A stretch of 64,000 nucleotides of DNA from Halocatena marina (GTDB lineage: Archaea > Halobacteriota > Halobacteria > Halobacteriales > Haloarculaceae). This document shows, in pieces, positions 44,880 through 54,305 of this stretch. Where the stretch lies: NCBI RefSeq assembly GCF_023276375.1, contig NZ_JALLPK010000001.1, forward strand, positions 1,116,001 to 1,180,000. Direction: 5' to 3'. Numbering within the stretch: the stretch's first letter is position 1; every line of letters starts with the position of its first letter. A program made the translations under genes and the position numbers. The notes under the pieces are model-generated. The model was given only the letters and a program-made list of their open reading frames with translations. It made no database searches and was not told where the DNA came from.

Positions 44880-46103
44880 TCACATGTATGGCCAGGCGCG
44901 AGCCGCACGTTGCCACGTTGAAATATCGCTGATCCAACGGGCACTGATCGCCTTTTTCAGGAAGCGAGCGGGATGACCGCTAAAGGTGTTGATCGGGACG
45001 CCCATGATGCCGTGTGCAACGGCACGATCGCCGATAGAAACGACTGTTCCTTTGTTCACATACTCCCAATCGATTGGTTCTTGCCCGTTCATTGATCGAA
45101 CGACGTTACGACCCAACACGTCCCCTGCTTCCCAGGCGGCTTGAGATGTTGGCGGTGCGGCGTTCGTCGCCGGTGATCGGCGAGCGATCGACCGCCAAAT
45201 GAGCTCTTCACCCACTGGTCCTCGTTCCTCGTCCTGATCCATGAGAGCAGCATCCCCAACTGCGAATACGTTATCAGCACTCGTTTCGAGTGCCGAATCC
45301 GTATACACTCTGTCGTGGTCTTTATCGAGAGCAGCGTCGTCGAGAGCGGGTGGACCAGTGATACCACCAGCCCAAACGAACACGTCGTAGTCGATCGGAT
45401 CACGCTCCTCGATTTGAACTGTCGAATCATCGACCGCAGAGATGGCAGCCTCGGTTTCGATGTCGACACCACTCTGTTCCAAGTGGTTCCGGATTGCACC
45501 CTGAAGCTCGTGGTCGTGACCGGGAAAGAGCTCAGCAGATCGCTGGAGGATCGAAACGGTGAGAGACGCACTGCTGTGGCTGTTCCCAAACGCCGCGATC
45601 TCTCCTGCGACTTCGATTCCCGTGAGTCCTCCGCCACCAACGATGATCTTCGCGGGATCGTCGTTCGATGCCTCGATAGATGTCCATTTAATCTCTTCGT
45701 GGATCGAAAGAGCATCATCGAGCGACTTCACAGTCAACCCGTGCTCTTCGAGCCCGTCAATGCCGTAGTACGCCGTTTCGCTTCCAAGGCAGATAATCAG
45801 GTCATCGTACTCGATTGTTTCATCGTCGAGTTCGACAACGCGCTCGTCGACATCGACGGCATCTACTGTTCCTTCGATGAAGGTCGTCTCTGGTGGCGTT
45901 ATCTCGTCGATAGGGATGACAATATGCTCACGAGCCGCTGGTGTTCGGATGCAGCGATGGACTTCGTGAAGAAGGAGGTGGTAATCGTGCTCAGATATCC
46001 ACGTCAGATCCACATCGTCACCGTCATCCAGTTCTGATTCGATCGCTTTGATGGATGCTGCTCCCCCATAGCCAGCTCCGAGCACAACAATTTGATGTGC
46101 CAT
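44880..46103 (-). CDS. NDH-2-like FAD-dependent pyridine nucleotide-disulfide oxidoreductase
   Basis: The protein has 407 residues from ATG 46103 (MAHQIVVLGAGYGGAASIKA), which starts directly on the FAD Rossmann strand. HDYHLLLHEVHRCIRTP, YDDLIICLGSETAYYG, the NADH loop KIIVGGGGLTGIEVAGEIAA and VFAVGDAALM are typical of type II NADH dehydrogenase / sulfide:quinone reductase relatives. The C-terminal amphipathic region NTFSGHPARFLKKAISARWI would touch the membrane. Conserved Cys residues needed for sulfide oxidation are not seen, so NADH oxidation is likelier. A close paralog is at 55101. Confidence 0.88.
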   Translation of the reverse strand: MAHQIVVLGAGYGGAASIKAIESELDDGDDVDLTWISEHDYHLLLHEVHRCIRTPAAREHIVIPIDEITPPETTFIEGTVDAVDVDERVVELDDETIEYDDLIICLGSETAYYGIDGLEEHGLTVKSLDDALSIHEEIKWTSIEASNDDPAKIIVGGGGLTGIEVAGEIAAFGNSHSSASLTVSILQRSAELFPGHDHELQGAIRNHLEQSGVDIETEAAISAVDDSTVQIEERDPIDYDVFVWAGGITGPPALDDAALDKDHDRVYTDSALETSADNVFAVGDAALMDQDEERGPVGEELIWRSIARRSPATNAAPPTSQAAWEAGDVLGRNVVRSMNGQEPIDWEYVNKGTVVSIGDRAVAHGIMGVPINTFSGHPARFLKKAISARWISDISTWQRAARAWPYM

Positions 46104-46323
46104 GTTATCACACACGTCGGAAGAGCACAAAGGAGTATTCCCTGCACGCCAAATGAACATTTGAGCGACTACATTCACAACCCGAATCAAGGTACGTACT
46201 TGATCCAGTCAAGTATCGAAGCGACGATGGAGTTATGTAAATAGATAACGTTGTTGAAGCTACTCCAACGAACGACGAGTTGCTAAGCTGTGATTCGTTC
46301 GTTTTTGGAGTGGGGAAACAAGA

Positions 46324-47337
46324 ATGTCAACACAAGAGCTTGGAATAATTGGACTCGGTCACATCGGTGGAAATCTTGCGCGCCAAGCGCTCGAAAAAGA
46401 TATTCGTATCGTCGGGATGGATACGACAGCGAAGCCCGATATCGAAGAGATGGGTGCAACTGTGCTCGATGCGGACGCATACGAGACCTTTGCTGAAGAG
46501 CTATCACAACCCCGAGTGATTTATCTATCACTCCCAGCGGGGCCACTGATCGACGACGAATTGAACAATCTCCTTCCACACCTCGATGACGGAGACGTCA
46601 TAATGGACGGTGGGAACTCGTTTTGGCGGGATTCGATGCGACGAGAGCAGCAGGTTTGGGACGACGGAATCTACTATCTCGACACGGGAACGAGTGGTGG
46701 GCCACCGGGTGCCAGAACAGCAGCATGCTTCATGGTCGGTGGCCGTCAGGACGGATTCGACATTGTCGAGCCGATCCTCGATACACTCTCGGTCGACCAA
46801 GGGCTGGTATACACGGGCGGGCCGGGTACTGGCCATTTTGTGAAGCTCGTTCACAACGGCGTTGAATTCGGGATGCTTCAGGCAATCGGAGAAGGCATCG
46901 AACTGCTCGAAGCGAGCAGTTTTGATCTGGACATGGAAGAAATCCTTACCAACTGGTCACACGGCTCCGTTATTCGAAGTTGGCTCGTGGAACTGATGGC
47001 GAAAGGATTCCGTCACGAGGATCAGTTCGAAGACGCACCTGACTTCGAAGACGTTCCAAATTACATTGAAGACACCGGCGAGGTGAACTGGTTGGTCGAG
47101 GAGGCAATCAAGAGTGAGACACCCATCCCCGTTATCTCGCAGGCCGTTCAGGAACTGTTCAAGTCCCGCGGAAACCAGAAACACGCGTACCAAGCAATTG
47201 CGATGATGCGTCACGGTTTCGGCTACCACCCCTTCGGAGAGTCGGAAGCCATCGCAGCAGAGCGAGAAAAAGGAATGGTTGAGGATAAATCACGTATCGA
47301 GATTGAGCGATCACCGTACGAGGAGAATCCGCTTTGA
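46324..47337 (+). CDS. gnd: 6-phosphogluconate dehydrogenase, short NAD-type
   Basis: The protein has 337 residues. The Rossmann start LGIIGLGHIGGNLARQALEK, substrate loop IMDGGNSFWRDSMRRE, signature TGTSGGPPGARTAACFMVGG and catalytic Lys in GPGTGHFVKLVHNGVEFGML all match the decarboxylating enzyme of the short (about 300-residue) class. It converts 6-phosphogluconate to ribulose 5-phosphate, the second step of the haloarchaeal oxidative pentose phosphate pathway. It converges on the GH15 gene 15 nt away. Confidence 0.93.
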   Translation: MSTQELGIIGLGHIGGNLARQALEKDIRIVGMDTTAKPDIEEMGATVLDADAYETFAEELSQPRVIYLSLPAGPLIDDELNNLLPHLDDGDVIMDGGNSFWRDSMRREQQVWDDGIYYLDTGTSGGPPGARTAACFMVGGRQDGFDIVEPILDTLSVDQGLVYTGGPGTGHFVKLVHNGVEFGMLQAIGEGIELLEASSFDLDMEEILTNWSHGSVIRSWLVELMAKGFRHEDQFEDAPDFEDVPNYIEDTGEVNWLVEEAIKSETPIPVISQAVQELFKSRGNQKHAYQAIAMMRHGFGYHPFGESEAIAAEREKGMVEDKSRIEIERSPYEENPL

Positions 47338-47352
47338 GAGAGCCTATGTCCC

Positions 47353-49287
47353 TCAGCTATCGTTTGCATCTGGGATATGGGAGACGCCGATACCACGTGG
47401 CTCCGGACCGGGATGGACGACGCCCTTCGTTCGTGTGATGTAGAGTGCGCTGTTGATGAGTCCGATGTGACTGAATGCCTGCGGAAAGTTGCCGAGCTGG
47501 GAGCCGGTCTTGTTGTCGACTTCTTCGGCGAAGAGTCCCTGTGGACTGGCGTACTCGAGAACGCTTTTGAACATCGATTCGGCGTGATCGATACGACCAG
47601 ACAGCGCGAGTGCGTCGATGAGCCAGAACGAACAGAGAAGGAACGAGCCTTCATCTCCCGAGAGTCCATCGTCCCCATCGTACCGCTTGACGAGTCCATC
47701 GGTCGTGACGAGTTGATCGAGCGTCGCATCGATGGTTCCTTGGACCCGTGGATCATCAAACGGGAGAAATCCTGTTATCGGTATCAAGAGATTCGATGCG
47801 TCCAGCGATGACTGATCGTCGAACGAGCGGACGAAGGTCTTTTTCTCCTCGTTGTAACCGTCATCGAGCACCCGTTGCTTGATTGCGTCTCGCTGTTCTT
47901 TCCAGTGATCTGTCGGTCCATCGAACCCGGCATCATCAACGAGCTTCAGACCGCGATCAATTGCGACCCAGCACATCACCTTCGAATAGACAAAATGACT
48001 CGGATCGCTTCGAACTTCCCAGATACCGCTGTCTTTTTGCGTCCACGTTTTGCAGACGAAATTCACGATATCACGGAGATACGGCCAGTCTTCGGGTGGG
48101 AGATCCTTCCCGTATCGTGACGTCTCGTAGATCGCATCGACCAGTTCACCGTAGGTGTCGAACTGTAGCTGATCTTTCGCTGCATTCCCGACTCGAACGG
48201 GCTGTGAGTGTTTGTAGCCATCGAGAGGGAGATTGCGTTCACTGAGGTCTGCCCGCCCATGGAGACCATACAACGGCTGCATCTTACTCGGCGTTGCTCC
48301 GTGACAGCGCTCAATCACCCAGTGTAGATAGTCCTCGACTTCCTCTTTGTGACCGAGTTTGTAGAGCGCCTGTATCGTGAACGCGGCATCACGGATCCAG
48401 TTGTAGCGGTAGTCCCAGTTGCGACTCCCGCCAATCGATTCAGGAAGGGAGGCTGTTGGTGCAGCAGCAATCGCACCGCTGTCGTGGTGTGTGAGCAGCT
48501 TCAGTGCGAGCTCGGATCGAACAACGAGATCGTGCCACGCTCCTCCAAAGTCACAGTCGGACGTATCTGGTTCGTCGTGAACCCAGTCCTGCCAGAATGC
48601 GATCGTTTCATCCAGTATCGCTTTGGGTGCGTCCGTCAAATCTGAATCGTCGTGTTTCAGCGTGAGCCATCGCGTTTCACCATCGTCCAACGAAAGGGTG
48701 GTAACCACGCTGTCACCAGCATCAGTATCGCTATCGTTGCCAGCATCTGTACTCTCATCATCACTGTCGCGGTCACTGTCACTGTGATTGGCGTCTGCTG
48801 GTTCCCACGACGGAAGTCCTTCAAGGACGAGTCGTGTATCGTCGCTTGTTGCGATAGCGCCCGACTCAATCGATTGAAATTCCGGTGTCGAATCGGCGTA
48901 ATCGAACGCCGGAGCGAATGTAACGTTCAAATCTACTGGACCCTCATCCGCACGTATCCGACGAAAAAGCGTTCGGTGTGAAACGTCGTGTTCGTACTCG
49001 TGTTCAGCGACGGGCATGAAGTCCGTGACTGTCGCCTGTTGATCCTGTGTTTTGAAGACGGTTTGTAGCACGTTCGTTTTATCTACGTACTGCTGGTCCG
49101 ATTCGAACGATTCTGTCGGTTGAATCGTCCAATGACCGCCACGATCGCTGTCAAGAATTTTAGCAAACACACTCGGAGACTCCACGTGCGGAACGCAGTA
49201 CCAGTCGATGGCACCGTCACGTCCGACGAGTGCACACGTTTCGAGATTACCGATGAATCCGTAGTGTTCGATTGGCTTATAATCCAT
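47353..49287 (-). CDS. Glycoside hydrolase family 15 (glucoamylase/trehalase type)
   Basis: The protein has 644 residues. The N-terminal beta domain starts MDYKPIEHYGFIGNLETCAL and includes GRDGAIDWYCVPHVESPSVF. The (alpha/alpha)6 domain carries SLPESIGGSRNWDYRYNWIR, a core active-site stretch, and later HFVYSKVMCWVAIDRGLKL and EEGSFLLCSFWLIDALAL-like GDEGSFLLCSFWLIDALAL. An Asp/Ser-rich insert (residues about 175-200, DSDRDSDDESTDAGNDSDTD) interrupts the N-domain and is absent from most relatives. No signal peptide is present, so it acts on intracellular glucan, trehalose or maltooligosaccharides and releases glucose. Confidence 0.9.
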   Translation of the reverse strand: MDYKPIEHYGFIGNLETCALVGRDGAIDWYCVPHVESPSVFAKILDSDRGGHWTIQPTESFESDQQYVDKTNVLQTVFKTQDQQATVTDFMPVAEHEYEHDVSHRTLFRRIRADEGPVDLNVTFAPAFDYADSTPEFQSIESGAIATSDDTRLVLEGLPSWEPADANHSDSDRDSDDESTDAGNDSDTDAGDSVVTTLSLDDGETRWLTLKHDDSDLTDAPKAILDETIAFWQDWVHDEPDTSDCDFGGAWHDLVVRSELALKLLTHHDSGAIAAAPTASLPESIGGSRNWDYRYNWIRDAAFTIQALYKLGHKEEVEDYLHWVIERCHGATPSKMQPLYGLHGRADLSERNLPLDGYKHSQPVRVGNAAKDQLQFDTYGELVDAIYETSRYGKDLPPEDWPYLRDIVNFVCKTWTQKDSGIWEVRSDPSHFVYSKVMCWVAIDRGLKLVDDAGFDGPTDHWKEQRDAIKQRVLDDGYNEEKKTFVRSFDDQSSLDASNLLIPITGFLPFDDPRVQGTIDATLDQLVTTDGLVKRYDGDDGLSGDEGSFLLCSFWLIDALALSGRIDHAESMFKSVLEYASPQGLFAEEVDNKTGSQLGNFPQAFSHIGLINSALYITRTKGVVHPGPEPRGIGVSHIPDANDS

Positions 49288-49371
49288 TGTGTCCCTCCCC
49301 AGAGCCTCGGATGTGTACCGAGCCGAACCTCACCCAACGTTCGACGGGAAATCGCAAAAAGACTTCGTCGG

Positions 49372-50229
49372 TCACGTCGTGATTCTGGATCGAAATTCCG
49401 CGACACCCGATCCTGCCGATGACAGGTGAAAGAGCGCGCCTGCGCTTTCACCCTCCGTGTCACGATCGTTCCCACCGGCGGTCGTTACGTAGAGGTCTGT
49501 GTAGTCCGGGCCAACGAATGTCGGACAGGATACTTTATCGACTGGGAGTTCGATCCGTCCGATCTCTGTTCCGTCTGGCGCGTACTGTACGACGCGATGG
49601 CCGTTCCAACGCGCAGACCAGAGATTCCCATCCGCATCGACGGTCATACCATCGGGAACACCATCGTCTGCCGGCGTCTCGACAACGATGCGGCGGTTGG
49701 ACAACTCGCCAGTCGACGTATCGTAGTCAAAGCAGTAGATGCGCCGTGCATTCGATTCAGTGAGATAGAGTTTCGTTCGATCGGGCGTGAACCCCATTCC
49801 GTTTGGGATGTCGTACCCGTCATCGAGTTCGACGATCGATCCGTCACGATCGAGTCGGTAGAGACGACCGAGTCGATCGTCCGTCGGCATCGTGCCACAG
49901 AAGACGCGACCTGCGGGACTCGCAATAACGTCGTTGAACCGGGAGTCGCGCTCCTCTGGGATTTCCTCAACGATCGGCGTCGTTGAGCCGTCGTCCCACT
50001 GGATGATCTGACCGCGATCCATGAAGAGGAGGAGGCTCCCGTCCGCTTGTATCGTCGTTGCACTGATGACGGAATCCTCATAGCGCAGTTCGTGTTCTCC
50101 CGTTTCCGGATCGTAGCTGAAGAGTCGTCCCCGAGGGATGTCGACCCAGTAAACGACGTTCTGATCAGGATGCCAGAGAGGCCCTTCGCCCGTTCGACAA
50201 CGAGTATTTGCGACTACTTCTGGGTCCAT
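49372..50229 (-). CDS. SMP-30/gluconolactonase-like protein
   Basis: This 285-residue six-bladed propeller of the SMP-30 family has the metal-binding Glu of RTGEGPLWHP, RFNDVIASPAGRVFCGTM, PNGMGFTPDRTKLYLTESNA and the Asp in DGMTVDADGNLWSARWNGH. It probably hydrolyses sugar lactones with a divalent metal ion. In haloarchaea such lactonases serve pentose oxidation, with an ALDH of the type found at 60328. It is divergent from coxidase subunit III, starting about 60 bp from it. Confidence 0.88.
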   Translation of the reverse strand: MDPEVVANTRCRTGEGPLWHPDQNVVYWVDIPRGRLFSYDPETGEHELRYEDSVISATTIQADGSLLLFMDRGQIIQWDDGSTTPIVEEIPEERDSRFNDVIASPAGRVFCGTMPTDDRLGRLYRLDRDGSIVELDDGYDIPNGMGFTPDRTKLYLTESNARRIYCFDYDTSTGELSNRRIVVETPADDGVPDGMTVDADGNLWSARWNGHRVVQYAPDGTEIGRIELPVDKVSCPTFVGPDYTDLYVTTAGGNDRDTEGESAGALFHLSSAGSGVAEFRSRITT

Positions 50230-50292
50230 TAGCTAATGTACGCCGGTCTCGACAATCAAACTTTTGTCGATAGCGTGGGTCTGAATAATGGT

Positions 50293-51123
50293 ATGACTGG
50301 CTCGACGACCCACGTCGATGACACCGACGGCACTGAGGACGCCAATGAGCACAGTCGGTGGCCAATCGTCGCCGCAATCGGAGTGGCGGGGCTCTACTTC
50401 GGGACGGCCCTCGCACTCGTTGGGCTCGCTTCTGATGTCATCCCGTACGTGGTCGGACTCGTCATCGCGGGAAGTGGGATCGTCGTTGCAATCACGGGGC
50501 TCGGTGGGTGGCTCGATCAGGCATATATCAGCCAGTACTGGCGACAGCAGATCAGCGAGCGAAAGCACGAGTCGTACGAAGCGACGATGGGGCTGTTCTT
50601 GACGACTGACGCTGCGACCTTCGGTGCCGGTTTCGTCTACTACTTTTTTATTCGTGTTGGTGGATGGCCGCCATCAGATCTCCCGAATCTTTTGAGTTCG
50701 ATTTTGCTCGTCAACACAGCCATGCTCGTTGCGAGCAGTTTCACACTGTATGCCGCACACAAGTCGCTTGAGCGGGGGCTGCGAAAGCGCTTTCTCGGTC
50801 TTCTCGGTGTGACGATCGTTCTCGGTGGAGCGTTCGTCGCGGGACAGGTGTACGAATACTACGGTTTCATCGTCGAGCAAGGGTTCACCCTCACCTCTGG
50901 AATTTTTGGAAGCGCCTTCTTCGGTCTGACCGGACTCCACGGGCTGCACGTTACACTCGGTGTGATTCTTCTCAGCATCATTTTCATCCGAGCAGTCCTC
51001 GGTCAGTATTCGGATCATCGGGACACATCGATCGTAACTATCTCGTTGTACTGGCACTTCGTCGATGTCGTCTGGCTATTTTTGGTCGTCGTTCTGTACC
51101 TCGGAGCGTCAATTGGATCGTAG
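50293..51123 (+). CDS. coxC: Cytochrome c oxidase subunit III
   Basis: The protein has 276 residues from ATG 50293 (MTGSTTHVDDTDGTEDANEH). The upstream in-frame ATG at 50236 would leave only 6 bp to the divergent gene. The seven-helix subunit III pattern is seen: QQISERKHESYEATMGLF, FFIRVGGWPPSDLPN, GLHGLHVTLGVILLSIIF and the ending SLYWHFVDVVWLFLVVVLYL. It stabilises subunit I and guides proton and oxygen entry. It converges on the subunit I operon. Subunit II is transcribed separately at 54306. Confidence 0.9.
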   Translation: MTGSTTHVDDTDGTEDANEHSRWPIVAAIGVAGLYFGTALALVGLASDVIPYVVGLVIAGSGIVVAITGLGGWLDQAYISQYWRQQISERKHESYEATMGLFLTTDAATFGAGFVYYFFIRVGGWPPSDLPNLLSSILLVNTAMLVASSFTLYAAHKSLERGLRKRFLGLLGVTIVLGGAFVAGQVYEYYGFIVEQGFTLTSGIFGSAFFGLTGLHGLHVTLGVILLSIIFIRAVLGQYSDHRDTSIVTISLYWHFVDVVWLFLVVVLYLGASIGS

Positions 51124-51126
51124 CGG

Positions 51127-51696
51127 TCAGTCCGACTCTCTGTTCAGTCGATCGCGCGATGCTTCGCGTTCGAGGAGCTTCCGGTACACGGGTGGTGTAA
51201 GTATGCCACCGATTCCGAGTAGGATCGAGACGATTCCCAACGGGAAAAGCAGCGGATCGACGCTGAGGCAGTTACTCGCCCAGACCGTCGTCGCATAGCG
51301 CTGTTCGCCTTGATAGGTGACGAGTGCACCCTGTTGAAACGCCTGTCGGTGCGGAAACGCACCTCGAACGTCGCCCTCCATCGACGGTTTCCCGACTGCC
51401 GTTGTGAACGCTGTCTGTTCGGCGGGTGATAGCTCTGAAAACTGAAACTGCGGTAAGTTCGGACCGGACGGACCAGTCATCGTCTTCGTCTGTTCGGCCG
51501 TGGAAACAGCCACTGTCGGATTGCCACAGAGATCGAGCTGCTGTTGGATGACTGCGTATCCGCCGAGGACAGCGCCCGCAATACCGATAGCAACGAGAAT
51601 CGTCCCGAGCAACGGCACGCCGTACGTGAGAAGTGCGGATCCCCCCGTCTGCTCGGTGCCAGGGAAATCTCGTCTCGGTGGACGATCCGAACTCAT
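51127..51696 (-). CDS. Membrane protein of unknown function coupled to oxidase subunit I
   Basis: The protein has 189 residues with two membrane segments (about 25-48 and 148-170). The loop between them (about 50-145) faces outside and carries two Cys (LDLCGNP, ASNCLSV) that could form a disulfide. PSMEGDVRGAFPHRQAFQQG is a memorable stretch. The start overlaps the subunit I stop by 4 nt (51693-51696), so it is read with coxA. A small oxidase-associated or assembly subunit is a reasonable guess. Confidence 0.65.
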   Translation of the reverse strand: MSSDRPPRRDFPGTEQTGGSALLTYGVPLLGTILVAIGIAGAVLGGYAVIQQQLDLCGNPTVAVSTAEQTKTMTGPSGPNLPQFQFSELSPAEQTAFTTAVGKPSMEGDVRGAFPHRQAFQQGALVTYQGEQRYATTVWASNCLSVDPLLFPLGIVSILLGIGGILTPPVYRKLLEREASRDRLNRESD

Positions 51697-53957
51697 GATT
51701 CGCCGACCACCCCCGTCGAGAGATATTCGAACGTCGCTGCGAGTCCGACGCCGTAGAACCAGTGGGCGATCAGCACGAACACCACGTACCCGAGGAGCTG
51801 AAGTCCGGTCTGGTCGGTGTAAAACGCGATCATGAATCCGGACGAGATGATCGTCGCATACACAAGTCCCGTCACAACGCGGGGTCGTCCCGGTATGTAC
51901 TCAGCCAGTGTGGCAAACAGCAGCGCCCACGTGGTAATCCCACCGATGAAAAACAGCGCGTAGCCTGCAATAGTTCCTTGTACGCCGACGAGACTAGCAA
52001 TATCGGCAAATGACGAGAGTTGGAACACGCCAATGACGGTCGCGGCGAACAGCACGCCGCTCATCAACGTTGTCCCGACCAGTCCAGCGACTGCGGCGGT
52101 GCCGACGATTCGTACCGACGTGTCCGCGACGGGAACCAAATCACGCCGGATATTCGGACTCCCGACAGATCCATCAGTCGTGAACGATTGTCGAACCGTC
52201 TCCGGCTCTGTCGGTTCGATGCCGTACTTCGATTCGAGTTGCCGTTCGAACCACTGCCATTCGAGTGTGAACTGATTTGTCGATTTCAGATCCCAGACAT
52301 CCGCGTTCGTGACTGGTGACCCGTTCCAGTACGACCAGATCATGTTGTACAGCCACAGGAGGACGCTGAGTCCGATGAGAAACCCACCGATGGTTGCTAC
52401 GCGCTGAATGGGAGCGAACTGGGCAGGATACAACGCATATCGTCGCGGCATTCCCATCAACCCAATGATGAGAATCGATCCAAACGTCGTGATCGACCCG
52501 AAAACGAGCAGCAGCGACTGGAAAAATGCGAGTTGACGGTCGTACATCCGGTGTGTTATGATCGGATACCAGTAGTAGCTCGCAGCGAACATCATGAACG
52601 GAATGATTCCCATCAGGATCAGGTGGAAATGACCAACGACGTAGTACGTCCCGTGGTAGTAGATATCCATTGGAATCGTTGCGAGGAACACGCCTGTCAC
52701 GCCACCAATGACGAACACCCCGATACCACTGATACTGAGCAGCATCGGCGCGGTCAATCGGATATTTCCTGACCAAATCGTCGTGAGCCAGTTGAACACT
52801 TTGATCGCACTCGGTACCGCGATAGCGATAGAAACAGCCATGAAACTCGCGCGAAGTCGTGGATCGATCCCCGTCGTGAACATGTGGTGGGCCCAGACAC
52901 CAAACGACATCACGCCGATTCCAAGCGTCGAGTAGACGATGAACCGGAATCCGAACAGTTTTCGTCCGGCAAACTTCGGGAGCAACTGGCTCATCAGTCC
53001 TGTCGCTGGGATAAAGATGATGTACACCTCAGGGTGACCGAAGAACCAAAAGAGATTCTGCCACAGAATTGGACCGCCGCCACCGTCTGTCGCGTAGAAC
53101 GCCGTGCCAAACGTTCGATCCAGCAAGAGCATAATGAGCGCGCTGCCGAGCAGTGGGAACACAAACAGGATGAGACCGCTCGTCGTCAGCATGTTCCACG
53201 TGAAGATATCGAAGTTGGACCAGTTGATGTCCTCGCTGCGCTCGTAGATGATCGTGACGATGAAGTTGATCGCACCAAGTGTCGTCGCAATACCGCTCAA
53301 GTGCAACCCAATGAGTAAGACACTGACTTGTGGATTCGCCGACTGGGTCGATAGCGGTGTGTACAGCGTCCACCCGAGTTGTGGCTCCTGCAGCGTTTGG
53401 AAGAATCGAACGATCCAACCAGATGCAAAGAGACCGAATATCTGGCTGGCAATGTTCGAGAGCAGCCCTGTCCGTGCCAAGAGCAACGATGGGGGAAGGA
53501 GCCAGAACCCGATGGCGTTGAGACGGGGAAACGCCATGTCGTCTGCACCGACCAGGAGCGGGATGAAATAGTTTGCAATACCGAAGAACACTGGTGTCAC
53601 AAAAAAGAACAGCATCGTGAGACCGTGCATCGTAAAGAGCGCGTTGTACGTCTCTGTTGCCCAAATGTCGGGCGTCGGCGTGAGCAGTTCCGTCCGAATC
53701 ATCATTGCGTCCGTCCCGCCCCAGAGCGCTGCGAATGTACCAAATACGATGTACAGTATGCCGATGTCTCGGTGGTTCGTCGTCGTCGTCCAGTAGGTTA
53801 TTCGGTCGATGAGTGACTCGAAGCCACGACCAAACTCTCGCTCTGTCGGGAGGCCTCCGTCGGGTTCTACGGCACGGTGGCGTGCAAGACGAGCGACCAG
53901 CCAGCAACCGGCCAGCACTCCCCCGAGTATCGATAGTTCCACGATGGCACGGCTCAT
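51693..53957 (-). CDS. coxA: Cytochrome c oxidase subunit I with C-terminal membrane extension
   Basis: The protein has 754 residues from ATG 53957 (MSRAIVELSILGGV). The heme-copper core is complete: ALFTMHGLTMLFFFVTPVFF (heme a His), FFGHPEVYIIFIPATGLM (CuB His and cross-linked Tyr), MFTTGIDPRLRASFM and YYVVGHFHLILMGIIPFMMF (heme a3/a His pair). After about residue 600 comes an extra 150-residue, four-helix segment (IVGTAAVAGLVGTTLMSGVL to the end), not part of ordinary subunit I. It reduces oxygen to water and pumps protons. A minus-strand TATA-like AATTTATAT at 54028-54036 precedes it. Confidence 0.93.
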   Translation of the reverse strand: MSRAIVELSILGGVLAGCWLVARLARHRAVEPDGGLPTEREFGRGFESLIDRITYWTTTTNHRDIGILYIVFGTFAALWGGTDAMMIRTELLTPTPDIWATETYNALFTMHGLTMLFFFVTPVFFGIANYFIPLLVGADDMAFPRLNAIGFWLLPPSLLLARTGLLSNIASQIFGLFASGWIVRFFQTLQEPQLGWTLYTPLSTQSANPQVSVLLIGLHLSGIATTLGAINFIVTIIYERSEDINWSNFDIFTWNMLTTSGLILFVFPLLGSALIMLLLDRTFGTAFYATDGGGGPILWQNLFWFFGHPEVYIIFIPATGLMSQLLPKFAGRKLFGFRFIVYSTLGIGVMSFGVWAHHMFTTGIDPRLRASFMAVSIAIAVPSAIKVFNWLTTIWSGNIRLTAPMLLSISGIGVFVIGGVTGVFLATIPMDIYYHGTYYVVGHFHLILMGIIPFMMFAASYYWYPIITHRMYDRQLAFFQSLLLVFGSITTFGSILIIGLMGMPRRYALYPAQFAPIQRVATIGGFLIGLSVLLWLYNMIWSYWNGSPVTNADVWDLKSTNQFTLEWQWFERQLESKYGIEPTEPETVRQSFTTDGSVGSPNIRRDLVPVADTSVRIVGTAAVAGLVGTTLMSGVLFAATVIGVFQLSSFADIASLVGVQGTIAGYALFFIGGITTWALLFATLAEYIPGRPRVVTGLVYATIISSGFMIAFYTDQTGLQLLGYVVFVLIAHWFYGVGLAATFEYLSTGVVGES

Positions 53958-54305
53958 ATCAAAGAATCTACTGCCACACGCTCTTTCGACTCCCACCCGT
54001 CCATATCTACATACCGCAACGCGCAGAAATATAAATTCGCGGGCTTCACTACTGATTGTATTCAAACAGATCTTTGATGTGGTTGCTCTGTGAGTGACTG
54101 AACTCACGAGAGTAGTGTCTGTTTTCATGTAGTCACGTAGTGATACATACACTAAATGGATACAAACGGACTAGTCCGATCTCGAACCGACGTTTTGTGC
54201 CAACAAGGAGGATTTGTCCGATCGCCTTCGGAGAGCTTTCTGTTAGATGATCACATCACACAGCGCTCGTTAGTTATATGAATCAGTGTACCGACTTACA
54301 ACGGG
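53958..54305. other. Divergent promoter region between coxA and coxB
   Basis: 348 bases with TATA-like boxes for both directions: minus strand near 54028-54036 and plus strand AGTTATATG at 54272-54280, about 30 nt before coxB. No gene was seen inside. Confidence 0.45.

Noticed and set aside
52884..53318. Acidic plus-strand frame opposite coxA
   Set aside because: Antisense to the conserved heme-copper core.
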